DNA of 30,811 nucleotides, taken from assembly GCA_964426945.1 (NCBI GenBank), contig CAYRSS010000050.1, positions 1 through 30,811 on the forward strand, written 5' to 3'. The notes beneath the pieces are model-generated. The model was not told the origin of the DNA. It searched no databases and worked only from the letters and a program-made list of their open reading frames with translations. Source of the DNA: CAYRSS01 sp964426945 (lineage in GTDB: Bacteria; Planctomycetota; Phycisphaerae; UBA1845). The position numbers and the translations under genes are program-made. Of this stretch, positions 23,719-30,811 are shown one piece after another (within the stretch, counting starts at the first letter, position 1; every line of letters starts with the position of its first letter).

Positions 23719-24849
23719 TCACGCTTCCAGGGGGGCATCCCGCAAGATCGCGGCCACCCGGCCGGCCGCGAAGCCGTCGCCGTAGGGACTCATCGGGCGG
23801 GCCATGGCGTTGTACACCCCAGCGTCAGTCAGCAGTTGCGAACAGGCCGCCACGATCGCGGCGGGTTGCTCGCCCACCACGCGCACGGCCCCCGCCTCTA
23901 CCGCCTCCGGCCGCTCGGTCATCCGCCGCATGACGAGGACGGGCTTGCCGAGGAACGGCGCCTCCTCCTGGATGCCGCCGGAATCAGTCAGCACGAAGGA
24001 CGCCCTGTTCAGCAGGCGCACGAAGTTGGCGTAGTCGAGCGGCTCCAGCAAATGGCAGCGATCCTGATCGCTGAGCGCCGGCAGGAACGCCTCTCTGACA
24101 CGAGGCGAGAGGTGTACAGGAAAGACGAGGCGGGCGTCGGCGTGCCGCCGAAGGACCTCGCCAAACGCCGCGGCGATGTCGTGCATGAACGGCTGGTTTT
24201 CCCGGCGATGGACGGTGACCGCGATCACCCGGCCACCATGCTCCAGGACGGCGGCCAGTCGCGGATCCGGGGGGTACTGCTCCAACCTCGCGGACATCAG
24301 TCGCAGGGCGTCGATCCCCGTGTTTCCCGTCACCCAGATCCGCTCGGTTGGGACGCCTGAACTCAGAAGGGCCTCGCGAGCCCGGCCGGTGGGCGCAAAG
24401 TGCCACCGAGCAAGGCTGGTTGCCAAGCGGCGGTTCATCTCCTCCGGGAACGGATGTCGGACGTCGTCCGTGCGGAGCCCGGCCTCAAGGTGGCCGACGG
24501 GGATGCCGGCGTAAAACGCGGCCAGGGCCGCCACGAACACCGTCGTGGTGTCTCCCTGCACCACGACGACGTCCGGCCGCAGGGTACGGAGCCCCTCGGA
24601 GATCCGTTCAACCAGGCGTGCGGTCAGTGCCTCGAGCGTCTGATCCGGCCGCATGACCTCCAGATCGAGGCTGACCGGGAGCCGAAGCAGCCCAACCGCC
24701 TGGTGGAGCATCTCGCGGTGCTGGCCTGTAAGGAGGACTTGAACCGTGAACGCGGCGGGATCGGAATTGAGTTCCTCGACCACCGGCCAGACCTTGATGG
24801 CCTCGGGGCGGGTTCCGATAACGAAACAGACACGGCGCGGGCCTGGCAT
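23719..24849 (-). CDS. wecB: UDP-N-acetylglucosamine 2-epimerase (non-hydrolysing)
   Basis: Interconverts UDP-GlcNAc and UDP-ManNAc, the entry to ManNAc-containing surface polysaccharides. The 376-residue product has family length and all expected residues: FVIGTRPEAIKVWPV, TGQHREML, VQGDTTTVF (Asp100), GHLEAGLRTDD (Glu122), HPFPEEMNRR (Glu136/137), VTGNTGIDAL, VTVHRRENQ (His214, with the UDP-binding Arg-Arg-Glu-Asn), EPLDYANFVRLL, TDSGGIQEEAPFLGKPVLVMR, TERPEAV and MSPYGDGFAAGR. It is cytoplasmic. ATG 24849 has no ribosome site; instead a TAGAAT box lies eight bases before it, suggesting a leaderless mRNA. No wecC/ManNAcA dehydrogenase or polysaccharide cluster is adjacent, so it stands alone between two sigma cassettes. 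Confidence 0.95.
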   Translation of the reverse strand: MPGPRRVCFVIGTRPEAIKVWPVVEELNSDPAAFTVQVLLTGQHREMLHQAVGLLRLPVSLDLEVMRPDQTLEALTARLVERISEGLRTLRPDVVVVQGDTTTVFVAALAAFYAGIPVGHLEAGLRTDDVRHPFPEEMNRRLATSLARWHFAPTGRAREALLSSGVPTERIWVTGNTGIDALRLMSARLEQYPPDPRLAAVLEHGGRVIAVTVHRRENQPFMHDIAAAFGEVLRRHADARLVFPVHLSPRVREAFLPALSDQDRCHLLEPLDYANFVRLLNRASFVLTDSGGIQEEAPFLGKPVLVMRRMTERPEAVEAGAVRVVGEQPAAIVAACSQLLTDAGVYNAMARPMSPYGDGFAAGRVAAILRDAPLEA

Positions 24850-24857
24850 GGCGGCCT

Positions 24858-24863
24858 ATTCTA
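24858..24863 (-). promoter_or_regulatory. -10 box (TAGAAT) of wecB, leaderless arrangement
   Basis: TAGAAT on the minus strand lies eight bases before ATG 24849, with no ribosome site between. This TANNNT-near-ATG layout is the known signature of leaderless transcripts. Confidence 0.45.
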
Positions 24864-24972
24864 TCGGGCCCTCCGCCCCCGGCGAGCGGTTGCCCACCCC
24901 GGTGGCTGTACCTCCCCTCCGCCCGCCCGCAAATCGAAAATCCTTGAACGGGGCGGCCGGAGGCGGTCGTCT

Positions 24973-24978
24973 TATAGA
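24973..24978 (+). promoter_or_regulatory. -10 box (TATAGA) of the divergent ECF sigma gene, short or no leader
   Basis: TATAGA ends 11 bases before ATG 24990, so the predicted transcript begins within about five bases of the start codon. No ribosome site is present at normal spacing. TTGAAC at 24944-24949 is 23 bases away, too far for a standard -35. Confidence 0.42.
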
Positions 24979-24989
24979 CTGTACGAGCC

Positions 24990-25559
24990 ATGAACCCCGC
25001 GTCGCTTGCACATTCGTTCGACCCGGAGGAGCCGGTGATCGAAGCCATTCGGGACGGAGACCGGCACGCGTTCGCGGAGCTGGTCCGTCGACAGGGGCGG
25101 TTCGTCCGCAGCATCCTGCTCGGGGTTCTGGGCGACCGGGACCGCATGGACGATGTCGAGCAGCAGGTGTGGACTACCTTCTGGCAGCGCATCGGTCACC
25201 TCCGCGACGTGAAGCGCTGGCGCCCATGGCTCTACAGCCTGGCGCGCAACGCCGCGATCGACGCGGGTCGAGACCAGCAGCGCCGTCGGCGGAAACTGGC
25301 CGCGGCCGCTGAGGTTGCAAAGTCGGCCGACGGACACAGCCCCGACTCGCGGCTGGTCGGCGACGAGCGACAGCGGGAAGTGCTGGCGGCGGTCCTCGGG
25401 TTGCCGCTGCTTTACCGCGAGCCGTTTGTTCTCCGCCACGTGAACGGCTGGTCGTACCAGGAGATCTCAGAAGCGATGGGCATTCCGGTGGACACGGTGG
25501 AAACGCGGCTGACCCGCGCCCGCCGCCTGCTCCGCGAAGCCCTGCAGGACAAGGTGTGA
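24990..25559 (+). CDS. ECF RNA polymerase sigma factor (second)
   Basis: A 189-residue ECF sigma factor. Region 2 covers about residues 15-95: VIEAIRDGDRHAFAELVRRQGRFV in two parts, MDDVEQQVWTTFWQRIGHL and WLYSLARNAAIDAGRDQQRRRR. Region 4 covers about 128-188: VLGLPLLYREPFVLRHVNGWSYQEI in parts, then EAMGIPVDTVETRLTRARRLLREAL. Region 3 is absent. ATG 24990 follows a TATAGA box by 11 bases with no ribosome site, so the mRNA may be nearly leaderless. The downstream anti-sigma-like gene begins four bases after the stop. The two sigma factors of this window differ in sequence, so they are not a recent duplication and probably serve separate regulons. Confidence 0.93.
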   Translation: MNPASLAHSFDPEEPVIEAIRDGDRHAFAELVRRQGRFVRSILLGVLGDRDRMDDVEQQVWTTFWQRIGHLRDVKRWRPWLYSLARNAAIDAGRDQQRRRRKLAAAAEVAKSADGHSPDSRLVGDERQREVLAAVLGLPLLYREPFVLRHVNGWSYQEISEAMGIPVDTVETRLTRARRLLREALQDKV

Positions 25560-25563
25560 AATC

Positions 25564-26208
25564 ATGAGCGCGACCCCACATCCTGACTTTGAGAAACTCA
25601 TCAGTCGCAGCCTCGACGCGGCACTGACCGATGATGAGCAACTCGAGTTCAACCGCGCGCTCCTCCGTGATCCGGAGCTGCGGCGCACACATGACGAGCT
25701 CGCCTCGCTCGACGCCCGCGCCGGCGAGGCGCTGCGCAGCTCGCTGGGCGCGGCCGAGCCGTCCTTCGACCCGCTGGAGCTCGCCCGCGATACGCGTCGC
25801 GCCCGCCGCAACCTGCTGAATCACCGGGCGTGGTGGCTCATGCCGGCGGCTGCGGCGGCGCTGCTCGCGATGACTTTCGTGCCGTGGCGATCGGAGACTC
25901 CGCGCGGTCCGGGCTCGCCCGCGATCGTCGATCAGGGTGCGTCACACCAGCCGCCCGTGGTCGACAATCGACCCTACGACGGCCCTCGGCGCCCGGTTTA
26001 TCGCGTGGGCGCTGACGGCTCGAACACGGGCTTCGCCGCTCCGGCCGCCGATTTCGGCCCGCGATCCATCCGCCGTATCACCGATCGAGACATGCTCGGC
26101 GTCATGAGCGAGAGCGGGAACATCTACTTTTTCGAGGTTGATCGGACGCGCACGCTGTCGCGTCCCAAGCAGACCGCCGCCGGGGAGCTCACCGTCGGCG
26201 ATATGTGA
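25564..26208 (+). CDS. Single-pass membrane protein, putative anti-sigma factor without zinc motif
   Basis: A 214-residue protein starting four bases after the ECF sigma stop. The N-terminal 85 residues are helical and acidic (DFEKLISRSLDAALTDDEQ, EFNRALLRDPELRRTHDEL), like the anti-sigma domains of planctomycete ECF cassettes, which often begin with such a 'D-x-L-T-x-E-E' helix. No HxxxCxxC zinc motif is present. A membrane helix lies at about 89-108 (AWWLMPAAAAALLAMTFVPW). The periplasmic part includes IRRITDRDMLGVMSESGNIYFFEVD. Position and topology make anti-sigma function likely, but this is inference. The PDZ gene follows after 84 bases. Confidence 0.7.
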   Translation: MSATPHPDFEKLISRSLDAALTDDEQLEFNRALLRDPELRRTHDELASLDARAGEALRSSLGAAEPSFDPLELARDTRRARRNLLNHRAWWLMPAAAAALLAMTFVPWRSETPRGPGSPAIVDQGASHQPPVVDNRPYDGPRRPVYRVGADGSNTGFAAPAADFGPRSIRRITDRDMLGVMSESGNIYFFEVDRTRTLSRPKQTAAGELTVGDM

Positions 26209-26238
26209 CCGTTGTTCACGAGGATCGAAACAAGGATG

Positions 26239-26255
26239 TCGGCGCCCGGCGCCGA
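26239..26255 (+). other. Perfect stem-loop between anti-sigma-like and PDZ genes
   Basis: TCGGCGC and GCGCCGA (7 bp) enclose a 3-base loop. No U-tract follows, so it may be an mRNA processing or partial attenuation element rather than a terminator. Confidence 0.35.
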
Positions 26256-26292
26256 ACGAACGACAAGGACCCCCGTCCACCAGGAGAATCTC

Positions 26293-27672
26293 ATGCGTAA
26301 GCACTTCCTCTGTCTGCTGGCTGCTGCTGTCGCAGCGTGGTCGATCATCTCGCCCGCCCGCGCTTGCGACCCCGAAACCGAAGGCCATGAGCCCGGCATC
26401 TTCACGGTGATGCTCGGCGGCCCGGACCATGATCCGGCCATGGCCGAAGCTCACCTCGCCCTCGCCGAGTTCAGCGTGGCGCCCCGCTTCGCCGTGGCTG
26501 GCGCCGACGGGAACGGCGCCATCGTTCAGCGCATCCGCTTCGCCGGTGGCGAGACCCCGGAGGAGCTGAAGAAGTTTGGCTGGCTTGGCGTTCAGATCGG
26601 CTCGGTCCCCAAGCCGCTTTCGGATCAGCTTCAGCTCGACGGGAAGGGTACGGTCGTCATGAACGTCGTCGACGACAGCCCCGCCGACACCGCGGGCATT
26701 CAACAGAACGACGTGATCGTTGCGATCAACAACGTCCGCATCGAAGGCGGCGTTGAGAACTTCATCGAAGCTGTTCGGGCGCACGCGCCGGGCGACTCGA
26801 TCCGCGTCACGGTCCTCCGCAACGGGACGGAAACGAACTTCGACAATATCGTGCTGGGCACGCGGCCGGACGAGCCGGCGATGACCTGGAAGTTTGAGTT
26901 CACACCCGGCACGGAGCTCGAAGAGCACATCTCGACCCTCGGCCGCGTCCTCATGCGGGACGACAAGGGCAACTGGACGATGCACGATCTGGGCGAGCTC
27001 GACAACCTTCCCGGCGGCATCGCCGGACTGCTCCCCAAGGCCGAGCGCCGCGCAATGTTCATGATCGACTCCGCCGACGGCGGACACCAGACCCTCCGCA
27101 TCAACGTTCAGCGCGACGGCGAGACCATCAAGGTGTCACGCGAGGATGACGGCGAAATCGTTGTCAGCCGCACGGACAAGGACGGCAACACCACCGAGGC
27201 GACCTACGCGAACGAGGACGAACTCAAGGCTGGCGATGAGGAAGCCGGCGAGTTGCTGTCTTCGCACAAGGCCAACGGCCGCGTGCAGCTTCGCTTCGGC
27301 GGCCCCGGCGCACCGGGCGTCGACATGACGGACCTGAACAGCCGTCTGGGCGAGCTCCAGGTCGACATCGACGTGCATATGCAGGAAGCGCGCAAGGCCC
27401 TGGATGAGGCCATGAAGCAGGCCGGCGCCGCCGCGCTGGCCGTCCCGCACATGGGTGGCAGCTTCAACTTCGAACCCGGCCAGGCCGCCGCGTTCGTCGT
27501 CGGCCGGCCGAAGCACACTTTCGAGGTGCAGGAAGACGGTCGGATCGTCGTCCGCATCCGCAAGGGCGACTCTGAACTGGTGCAGAACTTCACCGGCGAG
27601 GCCGACCTCCAGCAGCGCGACCCGGTCCTCTTCGAGAAGTACAGCGACCTGATGGCCGCGGACCGCGAGTAA
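26293..27672 (+). CDS. Exported PDZ-domain protein
   Basis: A 459-residue protein from ATG 26293 behind AGGAG; the frame is open further upstream but without a signal. The signal peptide is LCLLAAAVAAWSIISPARA, cleaved before Cys25. One PDZ domain lies at about residues 95-190, with GWLGVQIGSV, VVDDSPADTAGIQQNDVIVAINNV in consecutive elements, and DSIRVTVLRNGTE. The rest has no protease motif: several short strand repeats (TLRINVQRDGETIKVSREDDGEIVV in parts) and a helical segment (QEARKALDEAMKQAGAAAL). The chain ends KYSDLMAADRE. A PDZ domain without a peptidase suggests binding of exposed C-termini, perhaps a periplasmic sensor or scaffold of the sigma cassette it follows. Partner proteins are unknown. 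A strong terminator closes the unit. Confidence 0.8.
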   Translation: MRKHFLCLLAAAVAAWSIISPARACDPETEGHEPGIFTVMLGGPDHDPAMAEAHLALAEFSVAPRFAVAGADGNGAIVQRIRFAGGETPEELKKFGWLGVQIGSVPKPLSDQLQLDGKGTVVMNVVDDSPADTAGIQQNDVIVAINNVRIEGGVENFIEAVRAHAPGDSIRVTVLRNGTETNFDNIVLGTRPDEPAMTWKFEFTPGTELEEHISTLGRVLMRDDKGNWTMHDLGELDNLPGGIAGLLPKAERRAMFMIDSADGGHQTLRINVQRDGETIKVSREDDGEIVVSRTDKDGNTTEATYANEDELKAGDEEAGELLSSHKANGRVQLRFGGPGAPGVDMTDLNSRLGELQVDIDVHMQEARKALDEAMKQAGAAALAVPHMGGSFNFEPGQAAAFVVGRPKHTFEVQEDGRIVVRIRKGDSELVQNFTGEADLQQRDPVLFEKYSDLMAADRE

Positions 27673-27713
27673 TCGCCCATCCATCCAACGCCACCCCTCC
27701 GTGGCGACCACCA

Positions 27714-27752
27714 GGGCGGACGCCGGCCAGACCCCCGGCGTCCGCCCGTTTT
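27714..27752 (+). terminator. Rho-independent terminator of the sigma/anti-sigma/PDZ unit
   Basis: A perfect 13-bp stem (GGGCGGACGCCGG, 27714-27726, pairing with 27735-27747) encloses an 8-base loop and is followed by GTTTT. It lies 41 bases after the PDZ stop, between convergent genes. In the opposite direction no T-run follows, so it serves mainly the plus strand. Confidence 0.85.
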
Positions 27753-27788
27753 CGTGCGCGGGGGCTCGCCGCGGTTCGGGCGCGCGAG

Positions 27789-30080
27789 TTACGGCGTCGG
27801 CTGGCCGAGGTGCCTCTCGAAGAACTCGATCACGCGCTCGTAGAGCCGGATCGTGCCCTCTTCTCCGACGATCATGTGCGTGGAGCCGGACAGAGGCAGG
27901 AACTCGAAGGGTCGGCCCGCCCGGAATAGCGCGTCTGCCAGCTTCAGGCTGTGGATGAGGTGTACGTTGTCGTCCGCGGTGCCGTGAATCAGCAGCAGCG
28001 GCCGGCGAAGCGCCTCGAGGCCCCGCACCGCGGAGGAGTAGGCGTACGCCTCGGCGTTCGTATCGGGCAAGCCGAGGAACCGCTCGGTGTAGTGCGTGTC
28101 GTAGTCGGCCCAGTCCGCGGCGGGCGCCCCCGCGACGCCCGCGGCGTAGACATCGGGCGATCTCGTCACGGCGGCTGCCGCGTAGTAGCCGCCATAGGAC
28201 CAGCCGAACACCCCTACCCGCGACATATCCATCGCCGGCTCGCGCTCGCCCAGCGCCTTCAGCGCCGCCGCATGATCGGCCAGCGGCCGAGTCAGCAGGT
28301 CGCCCTTGATCGCACGCTCCCAGTCGCGGCCGCGGTTTGGCGTGCCGCGCCCGTCGATGCTGACCACAATGAAGCCGCGATCCGCCATCCACTGGTTGAG
28401 GTAGTAGAGCGCGGCGCGGGCCTGCACGGTCTGGTAGCCCGGCCCGGCGTAGGCGTAGTCGATGACCGGGTACTTGCGGGCCGGGTCGAAGTCCCTTGGC
28501 CGCACGATGGCGGCGTAGAACGTCATATCGCCGCCCACTTCGCAGATTTCCACACCCGGCGTAGTCGAAGGCAACGGCACGCGCGAGACGTCGACCCGCA
28601 CGGGATCCTCACCGCGGCGGTAGACGACGTCGACGTACGGCTCGGCGAGTGACTCTTCGAGCACATGCACAGCGCCGCCCTGCTCGGCCGCGGTCGCGGT
28701 GTGCCAGCCCGCCCGAGTGGTCACAAAGCGGAAGCCGCCGGGCCCCGCGTCGAGCCCGACCGCCGCAAGCTGTCGCTGCGTTGGATCTCGCGACGCGTGG
28801 ATGTAGACCACACGTTGCTCAGCGTCGTAGCCGACGAACCCGTGAAAGGTCGTGCGCGGCGGCGTCAGCACGCGGAATGGGCCACCATCCGCGCCGCGCA
28901 ACTCGAGCTGCGATTCTCCCTCGCGATCACTGATCCACAGGAACTGCTCGCCGCCGGGAAGCCAGTGCGGCATCGACTGGTCGAGGTTGATCCAGGTGTC
29001 GTCGCGCTCACGCAGGAGCTCTGTCAGGTCGCCGGTCGTCGGATCGGCGCTGAATACTCCCAGTTCGGTCTGCTCGCGATTCTGGAGGACGACGGTCAGC
29101 GGGCCCGTCCGTGGCCACTTCACCGTGGCGAGGTACTCCCAAGCTGCCTGGTCCCAGTTGATCCAGGTCGTCGAACCGCCCTCAGCCGCGACCACCCCAA
29201 GGCGAACGCGCGCATTCGGAGTCCCTGCGCGGGGATAGGCGAAAGTCGCCGGCGGCTCGCTGTTACTCGCGGCGTCGGCGATGTAGACGCGCCCCACGTC
29301 GCTCGTATCGGTCCGCTGATACGCGATATGACGACCGTCAGGGGACCACCAGAACCCCTCGAACCGCCCCATCTCCTCCTGGGCGACGAACTCGGAGAGG
29401 CCGTTGGTGATGTCCTCCGTCGTAGCATCCGTGGTCACGCGCCACTCGCGCCCGCTCTCGACCTCGGTGACGAACAACTCGCGGTCGCGCACGCAGGCCA
29501 CCTTTGACCCATCGGGCGAGAATCGTGAGTCGTGGGCGGGGCCGAACTCGGATCGTAGCTCACGGACGGCCCCATCGGCCAGCGCGACCACGAACAGCCG
29601 CCCGCCTACGGGCACGAGAATGTCGCGCCCCGTCGGACTCAGCTCGTATGCCGTGATCCCTGATCCCGCCTCCCGGGCTCGCTCCCGCCGGGCACGCTCC
29701 TCCGGGGTCAGGTTCACTTCGTCGCCGGCGAGAAGCTGGCCCGAAGTAACCCGGAGCCCCTCCCTCTCGCCGGGGAAGCGCAACTCGCAGAGTTCCTGCG
29801 GCCCGACCCCTTCCGCGGCGCGCAGAAAGAACATCGAGCGGCCATCCGTGGAGAAACTGATCGACCGGGGCCGACCGCTGCGGAACCGGTATGTGCGCGC
29901 ATACTGCGCGAGCAGGTCGTCCCGACCGTTCGCCAGGCCGGCTTCGCGGTCGGACGCCCTGCGGCGGGCGGGATCCGCGGGCGCCTTCGGGCGGGCGGTT
30001 TCGCACGCTGTGACAAGCAAGGCGATCAGGGCGAGGAGCATCCCCACGTGGAGGGCAACCGGCCGCGTCGTCGTAAGCAT
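27789..30080 (-). CDS. Dipeptidyl peptidase IV-type prolyl oligopeptidase (S9B), lipoprotein
   Basis: A 763-residue secreted peptidase of the DPP-IV type, which releases N-terminal dipeptides, usually with Pro or Ala second. The start at ATG 30080 follows GGAGA; the in-frame ATG at 30218 adds 46 residues with no signal. The lipoprotein signal (VGMLLALIALLVTAC) ends in VTAC at Cys26. Residues about 65-500 form the DPP-IV N-terminal propeller, with FSTDGRSMFFL, FSPDGSKVACV and EFVAQEEMGRFEGFWWSPDG; the QEEM pair corresponds to the substrate amino-end Glu pair. The C-terminal alpha/beta hydrolase has FGWSYGGY (Ser628), HGTADDNVH (Asp703) and STHMI (His735). All catalytic residues are present. 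It is monocistronic, upstream of tRNA-Leu on the same strand. Confidence 0.93.
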   Translation of the reverse strand: MLTTTRPVALHVGMLLALIALLVTACETARPKAPADPARRRASDREAGLANGRDDLLAQYARTYRFRSGRPRSISFSTDGRSMFFLRAAEGVGPQELCELRFPGEREGLRVTSGQLLAGDEVNLTPEERARRERAREAGSGITAYELSPTGRDILVPVGGRLFVVALADGAVRELRSEFGPAHDSRFSPDGSKVACVRDRELFVTEVESGREWRVTTDATTEDITNGLSEFVAQEEMGRFEGFWWSPDGRHIAYQRTDTSDVGRVYIADAASNSEPPATFAYPRAGTPNARVRLGVVAAEGGSTTWINWDQAAWEYLATVKWPRTGPLTVVLQNREQTELGVFSADPTTGDLTELLRERDDTWINLDQSMPHWLPGGEQFLWISDREGESQLELRGADGGPFRVLTPPRTTFHGFVGYDAEQRVVYIHASRDPTQRQLAAVGLDAGPGGFRFVTTRAGWHTATAAEQGGAVHVLEESLAEPYVDVVYRRGEDPVRVDVSRVPLPSTTPGVEICEVGGDMTFYAAIVRPRDFDPARKYPVIDYAYAGPGYQTVQARAALYYLNQWMADRGFIVVSIDGRGTPNRGRDWERAIKGDLLTRPLADHAAALKALGEREPAMDMSRVGVFGWSYGGYYAAAAVTRSPDVYAAGVAGAPAADWADYDTHYTERFLGLPDTNAEAYAYSSAVRGLEALRRPLLLIHGTADDNVHLIHSLKLADALFRAGRPFEFLPLSGSTHMIVGEEGTIRLYERVIEFFERHLGQPTP

Positions 30081-30251
30081 GAGTCGATCTCCGGGAAGCA
30101 GTCGGGCAGGCTGAGCCCGATCGCGTGTAGCCGCTTCGCGCCCGCGAGACGACGGGGACGCCCGTCCAGCGGGTCCGCCAACAACGGAGCCTCGCCCGGA
30201 TGGCCGGCCCGGCGTCAAAGTCGAAGCTGCGCTAGTCGCTTTGGTGGAGGT

Positions 30252-30265
30252 GCCCCGACTGGGGC
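30252..30265 (-). terminator. Weak candidate terminator hairpin after tRNA-Leu
   Basis: GCCCC/GGGGC with a 4-base loop, about 50 bases past the tRNA 3' end on the minus strand. No U-tract follows, so the call is weak. Confidence 0.2.
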
Positions 30266-30313
30266 GGGACTCAGCCGCTCGCCGTCCCGCGAGGCGGCAA
30301 CAGGAGCATGAAC

Positions 30314-30396
30314 TGCGGATGAGAGGAGTTGAACCTCCACGACCTTGCGGTCACTGGCACCTGAAACCAGCGCGTCTGCCATTCCGCCACATCCGC
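30314..30396 (-). tRNA. tRNA-Leu(CAG)
   Basis: A complete 83-nt tRNA on the minus strand. The acceptor stem pairs GCGGATG (30396-30390) with CATCCGC, followed by the discriminator A at 30314. The leucine type is clear from TGGCGGAATGGCAGACGCG in the D region, the long variable arm TGACCGCAAGGTCGT, and GGTTCAACTCC in the T arm. The anticodon CAG is at 30363-30361 within TTTCAGGTG, much like E. coli tRNA-Leu(CAG). The 3' CCA is not encoded. Confidence 0.96.
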
Positions 30397-30425
30397 GAAT
30401 CGTCGCGTCTCGGGTGCGAGTGCGA

Positions 30426-30443
30426 CCCCCCTTGGCTGGGGGG
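30426..30443 (-). other. C6/G6 hairpin in the 5' leader of pre-tRNA-Leu
   Basis: Six C and six G residues pair around a 6-base loop, starting right at the predicted transcription start and ending 29 bases before the mature tRNA. Confidence 0.45.
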
Positions 30444-30449
30444 AGGTGC

Positions 30450-30477
30450 AGAATAGCCGCCGGGCAGGAACTGTCAA
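30450..30477 (-). promoter_or_regulatory. Sigma-70 promoter of tRNA-Leu
   Basis: On the minus strand: a consensus -35 TTGACA (30477-30472), 16-base spacer, and -10 TATTCT (30455-30450). Predicted start near 30443, about 47 bases before the mature 5' end. Confidence 0.7.
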
Positions 30478-30705
30478 GCGAAACGGGCCCCAGGCGGCCG
30501 GCAGAGCATCTGGCCGCGCCCCCGACCGACCGGCCGCCACGTCGGCCGGCTGACGAGCTGACCGACGATCATGCTGTCGCGGCGCGCCGGACAGGCGTCC
30601 GCCCCGCCCCCGCGCCCGCGCGTCCGGCGCAAGACCCCGCCCCACGGGCCGCTCCCCCACCCGCTCCGCGGATACCAGACCGCGCCCGAACCGGCCGGTC
30701 CGGGT
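30478..30705. other. Intergenic region between divergent tRNA genes
   Basis: The gap between tRNA-Leu and tRNA-Ile (30397-30746, 350 bases) holds the two tRNA promoters at its ends. The middle is very GC-rich with C-runs on the plus strand. Open frames here have no family likeness or ribosome sites. I see no gene. Confidence 0.5.
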
Positions 30706-30734
30706 TTGACTTCGCACGGAGTGCGTCGTCCAAT
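30706..30734 (+). promoter_or_regulatory. Probable promoter of tRNA-Ile2
   Basis: TTGACT (30706-30711), 17-base spacer, TCCAAT (30729-30734). The predicted start near 30741 lies about six bases before the mature tRNA 5' end. Confidence 0.5.
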
Positions 30735-30746
30735 GGACGAGTGGCC

Positions 30747-30811
30747 GGGCCTATAGCTCAGCGGTTAGAGCAGGCGACTCATAATCGCTTGGTCGGGGGT
30801 TCGAATCCCTC
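30747..30811 (+). tRNA. tRNA-Ile2(CAT), lysidine type, 3' end cut by the window
   Basis: The first 65 nt of a tRNA: acceptor GGGCCTA, TAGCTCAGCGGTTAGAGC in the D arm, anticodon loop CTCATAA with CAT at 30780-30782, and GGGTTCGAATCCC in the T arm. The stretch AGGCGACTCATAATCGCTTG is identical to E. coli ileX. This marks it as the isoleucine AUA tRNA, whose C34 is modified to lysidine by TilS, rather than tRNA-Met. Confidence 0.88.

Noticed and set aside
25942..27087. 381-residue minus-strand frame opposite the PDZ gene
   Set aside because: Shadow frame; the plus strand has a signal peptide, PDZ motifs and a ribosome site.
30747..30811. tRNA-Met because of the CAT anticodon
   Set aside because: The anticodon arm is identical to that of tRNA-Ile2 (ileX) of E. 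coli and unlike initiator or elongator tRNA-Met.
1..30811. CRISPR arrays, insertion sequences, prophage or rRNA genes
   Set aside because: No regularly spaced repeats, transposase, integrase, phage structural gene or rRNA sequence was seen.

Overview
The window is GC-rich bacterial chromosome. Gene content suggests a Planctomycetota-type bacterium, possibly Phycisphaerae: many small lipoproteins and Tat or Sec-exported proteins, a DUF1460 amidase, a metallophosphoesterase with a PQQ-type propeller, a long NagB/PIG-L fusion, two ECF sigma/anti-sigma cassettes, and intergenic DNA with short-period repeats. This assignment is inference from gene families only; no 16S rRNA is present.

Layout. 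1-783: the 3' part of icd. 811-2551: a visibly AT-richer, island-like pair, a DUF262 (ParB/GmrSD-like) gene carrying an in-frame TAG, followed by an intact HEPN-domain gene. 2736-4985: three small plus-strand genes (Tat-exported ankyrin protein, DUF5946, DUF4287/SRPBCC protein with a basic tail). 5259-6641: two minus-strand lipoproteins. 6829-11114: a minus-strand set for peptidoglycan breakdown (DUF1460 amidase, VanX-type dipeptidase, SpoIID-like protein, serine beta-lactamase-fold hydrolase). Its first three genes are joined by 4-nt start/stop overlaps. 11304-15444: the divergent NagB/PIG-L fusion and a phosphoesterase/PQQ protein.

15393-16337 is a tandem-GNAT acetyltransferase on minus. 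16442-20849 is a tight plus-strand operon of a double-domain glycosyltransferase, a ROK-like sugar kinase and histidine ammonia-lyase. A group I truncated haemoglobin follows at 21087-21455. 21483-23589 (minus) holds ECF sigma, zinc-type anti-sigma and a secretin-N-domain protein, with wecB upstream on the same strand (23719-24849). Divergent from wecB is a second cassette (24990-27672): ECF sigma, membrane anti-sigma-like protein and PDZ protein, closed by a strong terminator. The window ends with a DPP-IV-type lipoprotein peptidase (minus), tRNA-Leu(CAG) (minus) and the first 65 nt of a tRNA-Ile2(CAT) (plus), each tRNA with a recognisable promoter.

Together, the middle of the window (about 6.8-20.8 kb) is rich in cell-wall and amino-sugar functions: stem-peptide trimming, glycan cleavage, glucosamine-6-phosphate deamination, N-deacetylation and a sugar kinase. 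Joint action in wall turnover or salvage is a reasonable hypothesis but is not shown by the sequence alone.
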